A stretch of DNA of 64,000 nt from Acidobacteriota bacterium (GCA_013289855.1 JABCZD010000005.1:1-64000); one strand, 5' to 3'; numbered from the stretch's first letter, positions 29,026-38,639 are shown. Notes: generated by a model not told the origin, from the letters alone. Numbers and translations are program-made.

Positions 29026-29176
29026 GGCATCGCTCACTGCTTGGCGGCAAGCCCGCAGCCTGGTATCGTGCACCTTAACGCCGAGTCCATTTCCCGTTAC
29101 CGATATCGCTGAACCACAGGTAACATAGTCCGGCGTGCGGCCGCGTTCACGGCCGTCGCATCTTCCGAAGAATCAC

Positions 29177-30277
29177 ATGGCCAAAGAACGACGCGGCATC
29201 CATCTGATCGCACAGATGGCGAATGTCTCCATAGGAACCGTCGATCGCGCCCTCCACGGGCGCGGCGGCATCAAGGAGTCCACTCGCCAGAGGATTCTCG
29301 ATATCGCCCGCCAAATTGGTTACACGCCCAACCTGGCGGCACGGGCCTTATCCGTGGCCAGGGCCAGCACCCGCATTGGGGTCTGCATGCCGCGCGAGAT
29401 TCGTTTTTTCTACGACCAGCTGTGGGCTGGTGTTATCGATGAAGGCAAAAGGTTGTCGCAACTGGGCGTCGAATTCGTCAATCGCCCCGTTCAGGTCCTC
29501 GGCGAAGGCGACACCGACGCATTTCAAGAACTTGTCGATAGCGGCGTGAACGGCATTATCCTCACCGCAGGAAATCCGAAAGATCTAAAACCTCTCATCG
29601 ACGCAGCTGAACAAAAAGGCACACGCGTGGTCTGCGTATCCACGGACGCGCCGGAAAGCCAGCGTTCCAGCATTGTTTGCGTCGAACCATATCTCAACGG
29701 TTGCCTCGCCGGCGAGCTCATGGGCAAATTCGTTCCGCCCGGCTCCAAAGTTGCGGTCGTTGCTGGCATGCTCATGGCCGAAGATCACCGCAAGAAAGCT
29801 GATGGATTTGTGCACGCCTTCCCGCGCCATTGCCCCGGCGGTAAAATCGCGGCGGTAATCGAAGGGCATGAAGACGAAGATGAAAGCTTCCAGAAAACCT
29901 TCGAATTACTTCGCCGCGTGCCCACTCTTGCCGGAATTTATGTAAACACCGTGAATTGTCTCCCAGTTTGCCGAGCCCTGGGAGCTAGAAATCTCGGCGG
30001 AAAAGTGAAGCTAATTACCACGGACCTCTTCGCCGAAATGTCTTCTTATTTTCGCAAGGGAACAATCACGGCATCGATCTATCAACATCCGCATCGTCAG
30101 GGGCAGCTAGCGGTGCGGCTTCTGGCCGACAACCTAATCAGCAAAGTAAGTCTTCCCGCTTCCGTATATCTCAGCCCCGGCGTGGTAATGTCGTCGAACC
30201 TACATCTCTTCAGGGAATTGAGGCTTACGGGTGGAAAACTCGCCGACTCCGCGATCCAGCCCGATGCCGCGACCTAA
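29177..30277 (+). CDS. LacI-family transcriptional regulator, likely xylan/xylose regulator
   Basis: 366 residues from ATG 29177 (an in-frame GTG extension to 29135 is less likely). The helix-turn-helix LIAQMANVSIGTVDRALHGR is followed by the hinge segment YTPNLAARALS, then a periplasmic-binding-like sugar sensor domain (residues about 60-340). It sits between the GH3 and receptor genes, whose upstream regions share an exact 14-bp motif. It probably represses both until a xylose-type sugar binds. Confidence 0.9.
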   Translation: MAKERRGIHLIAQMANVSIGTVDRALHGRGGIKESTRQRILDIARQIGYTPNLAARALSVARASTRIGVCMPREIRFFYDQLWAGVIDEGKRLSQLGVEFVNRPVQVLGEGDTDAFQELVDSGVNGIILTAGNPKDLKPLIDAAEQKGTRVVCVSTDAPESQRSSIVCVEPYLNGCLAGELMGKFVPPGSKVAVVAGMLMAEDHRKKADGFVHAFPRHCPGGKIAAVIEGHEDEDESFQKTFELLRRVPTLAGIYVNTVNCLPVCRALGARNLGGKVKLITTDLFAEMSSYFRKGTITASIYQHPHRQGQLAVRLLADNLISKVSLPASVYLSPGVVMSSNLHLFRELRLTGGKLADSAIQPDAAT

Positions 30278-30517
30278 GCAAATAAATTATCGCGAGTCTC
30301 ACCTTTTCAGATTTCCAGCTATTCCGACCCGTTATGTGTCGTGACGCACCAGCCATCCTCCCCTCGCCATTAATCCGGCGCTCTAGCCTACTAACTCACA
30401 CAGAATGTGACCCTTAGACATGGACGCGGTACGCGAGCGGATTAGTCTGGGTAGCGAAACTGACGATCCTGCGCGCCAAGTATTCGCGATTTCTCTACGA
30501 AACATCAAAAAAAACTC

Positions 30518-30557
30518 TTGACATCGGCGAGATTCGGGTGTTACGTGTACGTTAACG
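30518..30557 (+). promoter_or_regulatory. Promoter and putative LacI operator of the Oar-like receptor gene
   Basis: A perfect -35 box TTGACA at 30518-30523; 17 bp later lies a weak -10 (TTACGT, 30541-30546). The 14-bp motif CGTGTACGTTAACG (30544-30557) overlaps the -10/start region, a position suited to repression. The rest of the 30278-30607 gap holds no credible gene. Confidence 0.6.
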
Positions 30558-30607
30558 GTCCCCGGAAATCGTATGGAATTCATATCCTGTGGGGTGTGGA
30601 GGAAAAG

Positions 30608-33600
30608 ATGATGTATTCCTGTTCGTATATTCTTCGTGCTTTCGCGCGTGTTTCTCGCTCGCGAATCCCTTGCTCGTTGCTGCTACTGCTATTTCTTCTA
30701 GCGGTCCCCTTTGTCGCCAGCGCTCAGGAAGCCACGATCTTGGGAACGGTTACGGATCCAAGTGGCGCCGTGGTTCCGAATGTCGCAATTACCATTACAA
30801 ATACGCAAACGAAAGTTGAGCATGCCCTCACAACAAATCAGGCTGGCCAGTATGTTGCGCCCGGATTGCCCATCGGCATCTATGACGTGAAGGCCGAAGC
30901 CAATGGATTCAAAATTCAGGAGTCCAATGGTGTTGTTCTAAACGTGAATGACCGTATTCGCGCTGACTTTCAGATGAAGGTGGGCACCAAGGCGGACGTT
31001 ATTACTGTGGAAGCGGGGGCCCTCGCCCTACAAACCGACAGCGGCGAACAGAGCTCCCTGGTCTCTGGCACCCAAATGTCCGAGCTTGCCACGAATGGCC
31101 GCAGTATCTACACCTATGTGGCCCTTTCGGTCGGTGCGAACAACCTCATGCCCTCGTTTCAAGCGCCTACGTCGGTGGGTGCAAACGCTAATGTGAGCTT
31201 CGATGGAGGCCGTCCGGGTCACAACCTCTATCTTTTGGACGGTGGCGAAAACGATGATCGCGGTGGAGCGGGTACGTCGATCGTCGCGCCCTCTGTCGAT
31301 GCCATAGCCGAGATGCAAACCCTCACCTCGAACTACAGCGCTGAATACGGACTCGCTTCTGGTGCCACTGTCAGCTCCGCGGTGAAGTCCGGCACCCAAG
31401 CGCTTCATTTTTCAGCTTGGGAATTCTTCCGCAACAATGACTTGGACGCTCGCAATTTCTTTAATTTCGCTCCCCAGCCGGTTGCCGAGCTCCGATACAA
31501 TCTTTTTGGCTTTAACGCCGGTGGCCCAGTCACCTTCGGCAAGTTGTACAACCCAACAAAAACAAAGACTTTCTTCTTTTACAATATGGAGTGGCGCAGA
31601 CTGATTCAGGGCCAGACGCTCAATCAGACTGTTCCCGAGACGGCTTTCTACGGCGGCGATTTCTCTACTGCTGGGTATACGCTCGCCCAATTGCACGCTC
31701 CATTTGCTTGTGAAGTCTCCCAAGCGATACAGACACAGTTTAAAAACGCTTTACAGCCACTGAGTGGCTGTACAAATGGCGCCCCGGATACCACTAAGGA
31801 AGTGCCGTTCAACGGCAACTCGATTCCTTCGAGCCTATTGAACCCCAACGCACAGGCACTGCTGACTGCTGGCGGCAAATATGGTGGTATCTTCCCGGCC
31901 CCCACCTCCGGCAGCACTTTCCTCGGCGGCAATACTTTGCCCACCTACGTGCGCGAAGAAGTTGTGCGCATCGATGAAAACGTGACGGACAAGCTGACCA
32001 TCTATGGTCATTACGTGCAAGACTCAGTCTCCCAGAGTTTCGGCACCACCATGTGGAGCGGCGACAACGTTCCTTCGGTCGGCAACACTTTCGGTAATCC
32101 TTCTTACGCTGCCGTCGTCCACGCCGCCTACTCCATCAGCCCGTCCTTGGTCAACGAGACGGCCTTCAGCTACAACGGGAATCGCATCGCCATTTTGCCG
32201 ACCGGTTTGGTCACGGCGCCACAAGACTTCCAATTCAACCGTTTCTTTTCCGGGCCGAATGCTGACACTCGCATCCCCTCGATCCAACTGGGGGGGACCA
32301 CGGGGTCGGACTACACCTCCAACTGGACTCCGTGGAATAACACCGCCAACTCCTACCAGGTTCGCGATGATATTTCCTGGGTGAAAGGAAAGCATCAGTT
32401 CAAGTTCGGCGGCGATTGGCTTTATTACCTGAAAGCTCAGACTTGGTTCCAAAACACCCAAGGTGGCTATAACTTCAATGGTTTCTATTCCGGCAACGAT
32501 TTTGCCGATTTTCTGCTCGGGTACGCCAGCAGCTACAACGAAAACGCCGTGCAGGAATTGGGTCATTGGAATAATAATTCCTTTGGTTTGTACTTTCAGG
32601 ACAACTGGCGCGTTAACAACCGTCTCACGCTCAACCTGGGCCTCCGTTGGGATGGCATTCCCCATACCTACGAAGCTAACAGCCAAATGTCCAACTTCTT
32701 TCCAAATCTGTACAACCCGGCAAATGCGGCGCAACTTAGCGCCAATAATCAAACCATTTTGTCCACTAGCCCAGGATTGGCCACCAGCCCCAACCCCATT
32801 TTGGCGAGCCTGCCTCTCTATGTGAACGGCACGGTCGTTTGCGGGCAGGGTGGCACTCCAAGTGGCTGCGTGAACGGCGCTTGGCACAACTTTGGACCGC
32901 GGCTCGGATTTGCTTATGACCTAACCGGCAACGGCAAAACGGTGATCCGCGGTGGATACTCGATCATGTATGAACGCGTTCAGGGTAACGACGTCTACGG
33001 TACGGCGGGAAACGTTCCGTTCGCGGCCGGCGTTAATTTTCCCAACGTGACTCTTGGCAATCCGAGCCTCAGCCTGACAAATGGGGTTCCGGTCCCGGTA
33101 GCAACTCCCATTAGCAGCATTACCGGCTTGCTCCAAAATGAATACGGTGCGCCCAGAAGCTCCCAGTTCAGCTTTGGCATCCAGCACTCCATCGGAGCTT
33201 CGATTCTATCGGTGGCCTACGTGGGCACGCAAAACCGGGATCAGAGCTATTACACGCAAATCAACCTTCCTTCGCAATCCCTTTTGCCGGGCTTCGTAAC
33301 CACCCCTGCTTTGGCGAACAACTACAATGCCAGCGTTCCGTATCTCGGCTACAACGGCATTGATATGGCGGAAAACGGAGCGAACGGAGATTACAACGCG
33401 CTGCAAACCTCCTTCCGCGGCAGTTGGCTGGGCAAATCCCTTACTTACCAGTTTGGATACACTTATTCGCATACTAATGATTCGACAGCCGGTTCAAATA
33501 ATAGCTTTGATCTCAATCCCACATCCAATCCTTACCTGGGTTGGAAATACGACTTCGGACCGTCGTACTTCGACATCCGGAATAACTTTTTCACTAATTT

Positions 33601-34120
33601 CGTATATCAGGTACCACTCTTTAAAAACAGCCAGAACCAGTTGCTGAAGACCTCTCTTGGTGGATGGGAGATCTCGGGCATTGTCACCGCCACATCCGGC
33701 GCTCCATTGAATATTGGACTATCGGGACAAAACGTGGCCAGCATTGTTCCGAACTCTTCCAACCGTCCGAACGTGTCCGGTCCGCTGAACAATCCGCACA
33801 CGGTTCAAGAATGGTTCGATACTTCCGCCTTTTCAACGCCGACGCCGGGAACCTGGGGAGACGAGCCACACAACGGGGTCCGTGGCCCTGGCCGCGACAA
33901 CTGGAACTTATCCCTATTCAAGAACTTCTTCTTTAACGAAGAACGTGGCACCAACCTGCAATTCCGGGCGGAGTTCTTCAATGCTTGGAACCATCCGCAA
34001 TGGCAAGGCGATAGCGTCAACAACGGTATCGCCACCAGCCTGAACGGCAGCCGCTTCGGGCAGATCACCGCTGCCTATGATCCCCGCATCATTCAGCTAG
34101 CTTTGAAGTTTAGCTACTGA
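30608..34120 (+). CDS. Oar-like TonB-dependent receptor with carboxypeptidase-regulatory-like domain
   Basis: About 1170 residues from ATG 30608, with GGAGG 5 bp upstream. A signal peptide ends at FVASAQ. A carboxypeptidase-regulatory-like domain follows (ILGTVTDPSGAVVPNVAITI onward), then a plug-like region (VSFDGGRPGHNLYLLDGG) and a long beta-barrel ending LALKFSY with the terminal aromatic residue required for outer-membrane insertion. Acidobacteria carry many such receptors for oligosaccharide uptake. The operator link to the GH3 gene suggests xylo-oligosaccharides. No SusD partner is adjacent. Confidence 0.88.
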   Translation: MMYSCSYILRAFARVSRSRIPCSLLLLLFLLAVPFVASAQEATILGTVTDPSGAVVPNVAITITNTQTKVEHALTTNQAGQYVAPGLPIGIYDVKAEANGFKIQESNGVVLNVNDRIRADFQMKVGTKADVITVEAGALALQTDSGEQSSLVSGTQMSELATNGRSIYTYVALSVGANNLMPSFQAPTSVGANANVSFDGGRPGHNLYLLDGGENDDRGGAGTSIVAPSVDAIAEMQTLTSNYSAEYGLASGATVSSAVKSGTQALHFSAWEFFRNNDLDARNFFNFAPQPVAELRYNLFGFNAGGPVTFGKLYNPTKTKTFFFYNMEWRRLIQGQTLNQTVPETAFYGGDFSTAGYTLAQLHAPFACEVSQAIQTQFKNALQPLSGCTNGAPDTTKEVPFNGNSIPSSLLNPNAQALLTAGGKYGGIFPAPTSGSTFLGGNTLPTYVREEVVRIDENVTDKLTIYGHYVQDSVSQSFGTTMWSGDNVPSVGNTFGNPSYAAVVHAAYSISPSLVNETAFSYNGNRIAILPTGLVTAPQDFQFNRFFSGPNADTRIPSIQLGGTTGSDYTSNWTPWNNTANSYQVRDDISWVKGKHQFKFGGDWLYYLKAQTWFQNTQGGYNFNGFYSGNDFADFLLGYASSYNENAVQELGHWNNNSFGLYFQDNWRVNNRLTLNLGLRWDGIPHTYEANSQMSNFFPNLYNPANAAQLSANNQTILSTSPGLATSPNPILASLPLYVNGTVVCGQGGTPSGCVNGAWHNFGPRLGFAYDLTGNGKTVIRGGYSIMYERVQGNDVYGTAGNVPFAAGVNFPNVTLGNPSLSLTNGVPVPVATPISSITGLLQNEYGAPRSSQFSFGIQHSIGASILSVAYVGTQNRDQSYYTQINLPSQSLLPGFVTTPALANNYNASVPYLGYNGIDMAENGANGDYNALQTSFRGSWLGKSLTYQFGYTYSHTNDSTAGSNNSFDLNPTSNPYLGWKYDFGPSYFDIRNNFFTNFVYQVPLFKNSQNQLLKTSLGGWEISGIVTATSGAPLNIGLSGQNVASIVPNSSNRPNVSGPLNNPHTVQEWFDTSAFSTPTPGTWGDEPHNGVRGPGRDNWNLSLFKNFFFNEERGTNLQFRAEFFNAWNHPQWQGDSVNNGIATSLNGSRFGQITAAYDPRIIQLALKFSY

Positions 34121-34238
34121 AGAGCGAACGAGCTCGAATCCGAGGCGTGGCGGCCCACCGTCCCGCGCGGACTTTGAGAAGAGCGAACGAACTCGAATCC
34201 GAGGCGAGGCGGCATACCCCCCGCACCGCCTCGGGCTT
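34120..34238. repeat. Two-copy tandem repeat, period 59 bp
   Basis: The segment AAGAGCGAACGAGCTCGAAT and its continuation through GCGTGGCGGC (from 34120) recurs with few changes from 34179, giving a 59-bp period. It begins at the receptor stop codon. A GC-rich possible hairpin (CCGAGGCGAGGCGG with CCGCCTCGG) lies in the second copy and could act as a transcript end. Confidence 0.6.
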
Positions 34239-34362
34239 CGAGAGTGCTTGCGGCATCTTGCGCCCGCATCTTTCAAAGACGAGCAACGTTAATAGGAGAT
34301 CCGGCCTTCCTATGTTTGGACTTTCCTGGATCGATCTTCGGAAGTGTTCTGAAGAGAAGAAC

Positions 34363-35394
34363 TCAGGATCCTGGGCGGGGCGCTGGATGAATCTTTCCGT
34401 TCGTCGTCAGACCGTCTAGCCAGCGCCGAGCGGTCGCTGCTTCCGGGGAGTTCGCGTTGTTTTTCACGACATCGCGCAGCACTTGGGCCGAATCCTCATA
34501 GCGCCCCTCTGCCGTCAGGCACTGCGCGAAAAGCAGCTCCAGCTGGGGAATCGATTGATGGGATTCTAACCGCGCCTCTTGCGCCATTTTGAGCGCCGGC
34601 TCATATTTCGCCTGATAGTAATAGGACTTGGCGAGCGTCCACTTCGTCTCCAGATTGGCGGCGGGATTCAACTGGATCGATTTCTCCAGCGGAAGAGTGG
34701 CCTGCTCATATTTCTTCTGATTGCACAAGGCCAATCCGAGCGCTGCAAGCACGCGGGCCTGATTGGGTTCGATCTGGTCGCTCTTCTGCAGCGTCGATTC
34801 CGCCTCGATCCAGCTGTTGCGCTTCAGGTACACTAGGCCTTGGACATACAATGCTTCCGGATTACTGGGAGCGAGCCTTAGTACCTCGCTTATTTGCTTC
34901 TGAGCCTCGTCGAGATTGTTCTTCTCCAGAGCGTGCAGCGCCTTAACCAGCGCGTCCTTCGCCTTTGGTGCGAGTAATGGCCCTCCGGGAGGTTCGGCGC
35001 CTTCGTTCGATCCGGACATTTTTTGCAGGTAAATGGCTACGTCGGTTTTAGTCGAAGGGGTCACGGTGATATCTTTTTGCGCGTTCTTGTAGCCCACCGC
35101 TTCCACGACGATGGAGAAGTCTCCGTAGGTCCGGGAAACAAAGAAAACTCGACCGTCCGACGTCGACGATTGGTCGATCGCCATTCCGTCCTTATTTAGT
35201 TTTACGGTTGCGGACGAGGTTAGGATGTGCCCGGAGCTATCGTAAACGGTAACGGCGAGCTCGGTCCGGGTACCGCGGATCATCGTGCCTTCGCCTGAAC
35301 TGTCTTGGCACGAAGCAGAACCCGGAAAAAGCCAGAAGGCAACCAGAACGGAAAACAAGATGCGCGGGGTACACAACGAAAGGGAGCCTTTCAT
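34363..35394 (-). CDS. Secreted protein: carboxypeptidase-regulatory-like domain plus TPR repeats
   Basis: 343 residues from ATG 35394, which opens a signal peptide with a Cys at its end (FPGSASCQ), so it may be a lipoprotein. A beta-sandwich domain (ELAVTVYDSSGHILTSSA to about residue 105) resembles carboxypeptidase-regulatory/PEGA folds and is followed by about five TPRs (NLDEAQKQISEVLRLAPSNP and later). It is divergent from another TPR protein and downstream-convergent with the receptor gene. Probably a periplasmic scaffold. Confidence 0.78.
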   Translation of the reverse strand: MKGSLSLCTPRILFSVLVAFWLFPGSASCQDSSGEGTMIRGTRTELAVTVYDSSGHILTSSATVKLNKDGMAIDQSSTSDGRVFFVSRTYGDFSIVVEAVGYKNAQKDITVTPSTKTDVAIYLQKMSGSNEGAEPPGGPLLAPKAKDALVKALHALEKNNLDEAQKQISEVLRLAPSNPEALYVQGLVYLKRNSWIEAESTLQKSDQIEPNQARVLAALGLALCNQKKYEQATLPLEKSIQLNPAANLETKWTLAKSYYYQAKYEPALKMAQEARLESHQSIPQLELLFAQCLTAEGRYEDSAQVLRDVVKNNANSPEAATARRWLDGLTTNGKIHPAPRPGS

Positions 35395-35554
35395 AGCAGA
35401 CCTCACAACTCCCGGAGTCAGCGTTAGACTATTCCGCGCATCAGTAAGGGTCAAGCGGAACATTCACTGAAAGCCTGCTTTCACAAAGAAAAGTAGCGAA
35501 TTGCGTGTGGGTACACGGATTGGAAATGCCGGCAGGTTGAGGGATAATGAGTAT

Positions 35555-36727
35555 ATGGCGAAAGACCAGGAACGGGCCTGGAGCATAAGGATGCGACCCT
35601 TGCTCCTGGCAGGCGCGGCTTTGCTGCTTCCCTTCTCCATACATGGACAGAGCGGCAGCCCCTCGGAGGCCATCGCCTTGGAGCGGCAAGGCAAACTGGA
35701 GGAATCCGTGCAAGCTTGGCTTGCCGTCACCCAGCGCGATCCTCAGGATGCCGCCGCTTTCGCGAGCTTAGGTTTGGTATTGGCAAAACAAAGAAAGTAC
35801 GCTGAAGCTGTGCCTGCCTATGAACGCGCCCTAGCGCTAAATCCCGCGTTGCCCAATATCGAACTTGACCTGGGCTTAGCGGAATTCAAGCAAGAACACT
35901 TCCAGCAAGCTATTCCTCCCTTCCGCGCGGCGTTGACGGCCGACCCGGGAAACGTGCAGGCACGCACGCTTCTGGGGCTTAGCTATTATGCTGTAAAGCT
36001 ATTCGCGGAATCTGCAGACAGTCTGGCCGTGGCTCTGAGAGCCGATCCCCAAAATGTGGAATTGGGCCGCGCTTTAGCTCGAAGCTGCCTTTTGGCCAAG
36101 AAATACTCGTGTGCGTTAACGACAGCTCATCACATCCTGGACCAAAGCCCCGATTCCGTCGCGGCCCATGAACTCAATGGGGAAGCCCTCGATGGCCTTG
36201 GACGAACTTCGGAAGCGATCGTAGAGTTCCAGAGGGCATCGCAACTCGCGCCACAAGAGCCCGAATTGAATTTTGGCCTCGGTTATCTCTACTGGCGGAG
36301 CCACGACTACGATCAAGCCACGAAGGCCTTCGAACGTGAACTCTCCATCGACCCGAAGAATTCACAAGCGGTCCTCTATCTGGGTGATATCGCGGTAAAA
36401 CGGGGTGATTTTGACGCTGCTTTACCCCTGTTGCACCACGCGCTGGAACTTAGAAACAGCCTTCGCCTTGCTTACCTTGATCTTGGCACTATCTTTATCC
36501 AGCAGAAGCGATACCCAGACGCCGTTACGGCATTGCGGGCTGCCGAGAATCTAGATCCTACACAGTCAGACGCTCACTACCGTTTGGCCCGTTTATATCG
36601 AGACATGGGGAATCAGAGCGCGTCGGACGAAGAATTTGAGGCGGTTCGCCAGGTGCAGAAACAAAAGCAAGAAGGCACCGATCTGGCAATGAAGATGGCA
36701 GCTACCGCCTCTCCGATCAAGCCATGA
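35555..36727 (+). CDS. Secreted TPR-repeat protein
   Basis: 390 residues from ATG 35555 (the upstream in-frame start at 35501 is less likely). A signal peptide is followed by about nine TPR units from EAIALERQGKLEESVQAWL to the C-terminus. TPR arrays mediate protein contacts; in Acidobacteria they commonly accompany surface and transport proteins. Divergent from the neighbouring TPR protein with 160 bp between. Partner unknown. Confidence 0.82.
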   Translation: MAKDQERAWSIRMRPLLLAGAALLLPFSIHGQSGSPSEAIALERQGKLEESVQAWLAVTQRDPQDAAAFASLGLVLAKQRKYAEAVPAYERALALNPALPNIELDLGLAEFKQEHFQQAIPPFRAALTADPGNVQARTLLGLSYYAVKLFAESADSLAVALRADPQNVELGRALARSCLLAKKYSCALTTAHHILDQSPDSVAAHELNGEALDGLGRTSEAIVEFQRASQLAPQEPELNFGLGYLYWRSHDYDQATKAFERELSIDPKNSQAVLYLGDIAVKRGDFDAALPLLHHALELRNSLRLAYLDLGTIFIQQKRYPDAVTALRAAENLDPTQSDAHYRLARLYRDMGNQSASDEEFEAVRQVQKQKQEGTDLAMKMAATASPIKP

Positions 36728-36965
36728 AGTCGAATGTTAATTTCGGAACTTCCTCGTCTCCGGTCTCCCCGAGGCCTCGAACGCACTCGCTCAGAGGGTT
36801 GAGTAGAGGTTTTCGAAAAGGCAGCGAAGGAAAAAAGCAATGGGAGCAGCCTCCTAAGACCTAGGCCAGCACTTCGTCCGCGACTGTCTGTTGCACAACA
36901 TCATTTCCGTTGCACATTCTGTTGCACAAATCGCTGACAACCCGCCCAAAACACCCCAAATCGAT

Positions 36966-37015
36966 GTAGTACTATGTGCTGCAGGTCGTTGATGTGTATC
37001 AGATAGGAGTACTAC
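36966..37015. repeat. Inverted repeat GTAGTACT/AGTACTAC
   Basis: GTAGTACT at 36966-36973 and its exact complement AGTACTAC at 37008-37015 are separated by 34 bp. It ends 9 bp before the tRNA-Ser fragment and could be a recombinase arm site or hairpin. Confidence 0.5.
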
Positions 37016-37024
37016 CTAACAAAC

Positions 37025-37062
37025 TTCAAGACCGCCGGTTTCAACCGCTCACCCACTCCTCC
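37025..37062 (-). pseudogene. tRNA-Ser 5'-half fragment
   Basis: On the minus strand this reads GGAGGAGTGGGTGAGCGGTT and continues to GGCGGTCTTGA, matching the acceptor 5' strand, D-arm and anticodon stem of tRNA-Ser(UGA). The sequence stops in the anticodon loop; the variable arm, T-arm and 3' acceptor strand are missing. It differs from the intact gene at 19092-19181 in the D-arm, so it comes from another tRNA-Ser copy. Confidence 0.75.
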
Positions 37063-37370
37063 GTTTTTACTTCTAGCTTATTCTACGAGTTAGCGGCCAA
37101 TTTGCTGGATTCTCGCACCGCAATACTGCCTTGCCGATGCGTGCGGCCATGCACCTTGTAACGCGCGCGCCGCATCAAGAAGGGCGACGGCAAATTGGGG
37201 ACTGGTGGTAGAATCTGCCCCGGAATGGCTCTACGAAGGCAGCTTCGCTTCACCAACGCGTCCGCGTTCTCGAGCAATGCGTGTACCTTTCTTCTCCATA
37301 GCAGCCCAATATCAAGTCTGGCGCCGCGTTCACGGACCACGCTTATTTAAATCTAGGGAGGCAACCCAGC

Positions 37371-38624
37371 ATGCCCAATGAAACTGAGAAGGACGTACTA
37401 ACACGCAGAGGATTTCTCGGAGTGGGCTCGGCAGCACTCGCTGCCGCAGGCATTCCCTACGTGGAAAATCTCTCCGCCCAGGAATCCGCCTACCAATCCG
37501 TAAGCGAGCGCAGCAAAAGCGATCCAGGTCCCACCAATCCTGGCGTCGACGCCGCCAATCCGGACTCCAACAATCCGCCGCCCACCGACGCCGGCGGCGT
37601 GCAAACTTTCAAATATCCTTTCTCCTTCGCGCACAAACGTCTTCAAGAAGGTGGCTGGTCGCGCGAAGTCACCCAGCGCGAACTGGCCATCTCCAAAACC
37701 CTCGCCGGCGTGGACATGCGCCTCACCGCTGGTGGCGTGCGCGAACTGCATTGGCATACCGCCGCGGAATGGGCCATCATGCTCTACGGCACGGCGCGCA
37801 TCACTTGCATCGACGCCGAAGGTAAAAGTTTTGTCACCGACGTCGGCGACAACGACCTGTGGTTTTTCCCACCCGGCATCCCCCACTCCATCCAAGGACT
37901 CGGCCCCGACGGCTGCGAATTTCTGCTGGTCTTCGACGATGGCAACTTCTCCGAATACGAGACCGTTCTGCTCACCGATTGGATGGCACACACACCTCCC
38001 GAAATCGTCGCCAAGAATTTTGGCGTTAGCCAGAAAGCCCTAGCCAATCTGCCCAAGAAAGAAAAATTCATCTTTCAGACTGCCGTTCCTGGCCCACTAG
38101 AAGACGATCGCCGCGTTGCCGCCGGAAAGCTCGGCCCTTCGCCGATTGACTTTGCCTTCCGCACCAACAAGGCTCCGGCCACCATGAGCAACAAGAACGG
38201 TGAGGTCCGCATCATCGACTCCAAAAACTTCAAAATTTCCACCACGGCCGCCGCCATCGTCACCGTAAAACCTGGCTGCCTTCGCGAACTGCATTGGCAT
38301 CCCAACGCCGACGAATGGCAATACTTCTACGCCGGCAAGGGTCGCATGACCGTTTTCGCCACCGGTGGCCGCGCCCGCACCATGGATTTTGAAACCGGTG
38401 ACGTCGGCTACATCCAGAAAACTCTTCCGCATTACATCGAAAACACCGGCACCACCGACCTGAAATTCCTGGAAATGTTCAAAGCCAGCGTCTATCAGGA
38501 CCTCGCGCTCTCCGAATGGCTCTCGCACACTCCGCCAGAGCTGGTCGCCGCGCACTTGAATCTCGATAAAGCGACGCTCGACGCCATCCCGCGCAACGAG
38601 CCGCTCATCATGCCCGGCAGTTAA
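37371..38624 (+). CDS. oxdC: Bicupin oxalate decarboxylase, Tat-exported
   Basis: A 417-residue bicupin. A twin-arginine signal TRRGFLGVGSAALAAAG opens the protein. Each cupin carries an Mn-binding set: RELHWHTAAEWAIM with PPGIPHSIQG in the first, and RELHWHPNADEWQYF with LPHYIENTG in the second. The family converts oxalate to formate and CO2. Tat export suggests it is folded with metal in the cytoplasm and acts in the periplasm. Monocistronic, with a strong hairpin 15 bp after its stop. Confidence 0.9.
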   Translation: MPNETEKDVLTRRGFLGVGSAALAAAGIPYVENLSAQESAYQSVSERSKSDPGPTNPGVDAANPDSNNPPPTDAGGVQTFKYPFSFAHKRLQEGGWSREVTQRELAISKTLAGVDMRLTAGGVRELHWHTAAEWAIMLYGTARITCIDAEGKSFVTDVGDNDLWFFPPGIPHSIQGLGPDGCEFLLVFDDGNFSEYETVLLTDWMAHTPPEIVAKNFGVSQKALANLPKKEKFIFQTAVPGPLEDDRRVAAGKLGPSPIDFAFRTNKAPATMSNKNGEVRIIDSKNFKISTTAAAIVTVKPGCLRELHWHPNADEWQYFYAGKGRMTVFATGGRARTMDFETGDVGYIQKTLPHYIENTGTTDLKFLEMFKASVYQDLALSEWLSHTPPELVAAHLNLDKATLDAIPRNEPLIMPGS

Positions 38625-38639
38625 CGTTGCTCCTCTAGC

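Larger units (their letters stand above)
36728..37370. other. Intergenic region with tRNA remnant and recombination-like repeats
   Basis: About 640 bases without a credible gene. It holds three GTTGCACA repeats (about 36890-36933), an inverted repeat GTAGTACT/AGTACTAC (36966-37015) and a partial tRNA-Ser (37025-37062). On the minus strand a short frame ends NDVVQQTVADEVLA before a stop at about 36862, possibly the tail of a lost gene. Together this looks like the scar of an integrated element. Confidence 0.5.

Noticed and set aside
36103..36118. GTGTGCGTTAACGACAG similarity to the LacI operator inside a TPR gene
   Set aside because: It lies within a coding sequence, has a mismatch in the core flank and no promoter nearby; probably chance.
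19092..37062. Xylan block as a genomic island bounded by intact tRNA-Ser and its fragment
   Set aside because: The fragment is the 5' half, lies on the 5' side of the intact gene and differs from it in the D-arm, which does not fit standard integration into the tRNA 3' end. Only a local scar is proposed.
37025..37062. A second functional tRNA-Ser
   Set aside because: The variable arm, T-arm and 3' acceptor strand are absent.
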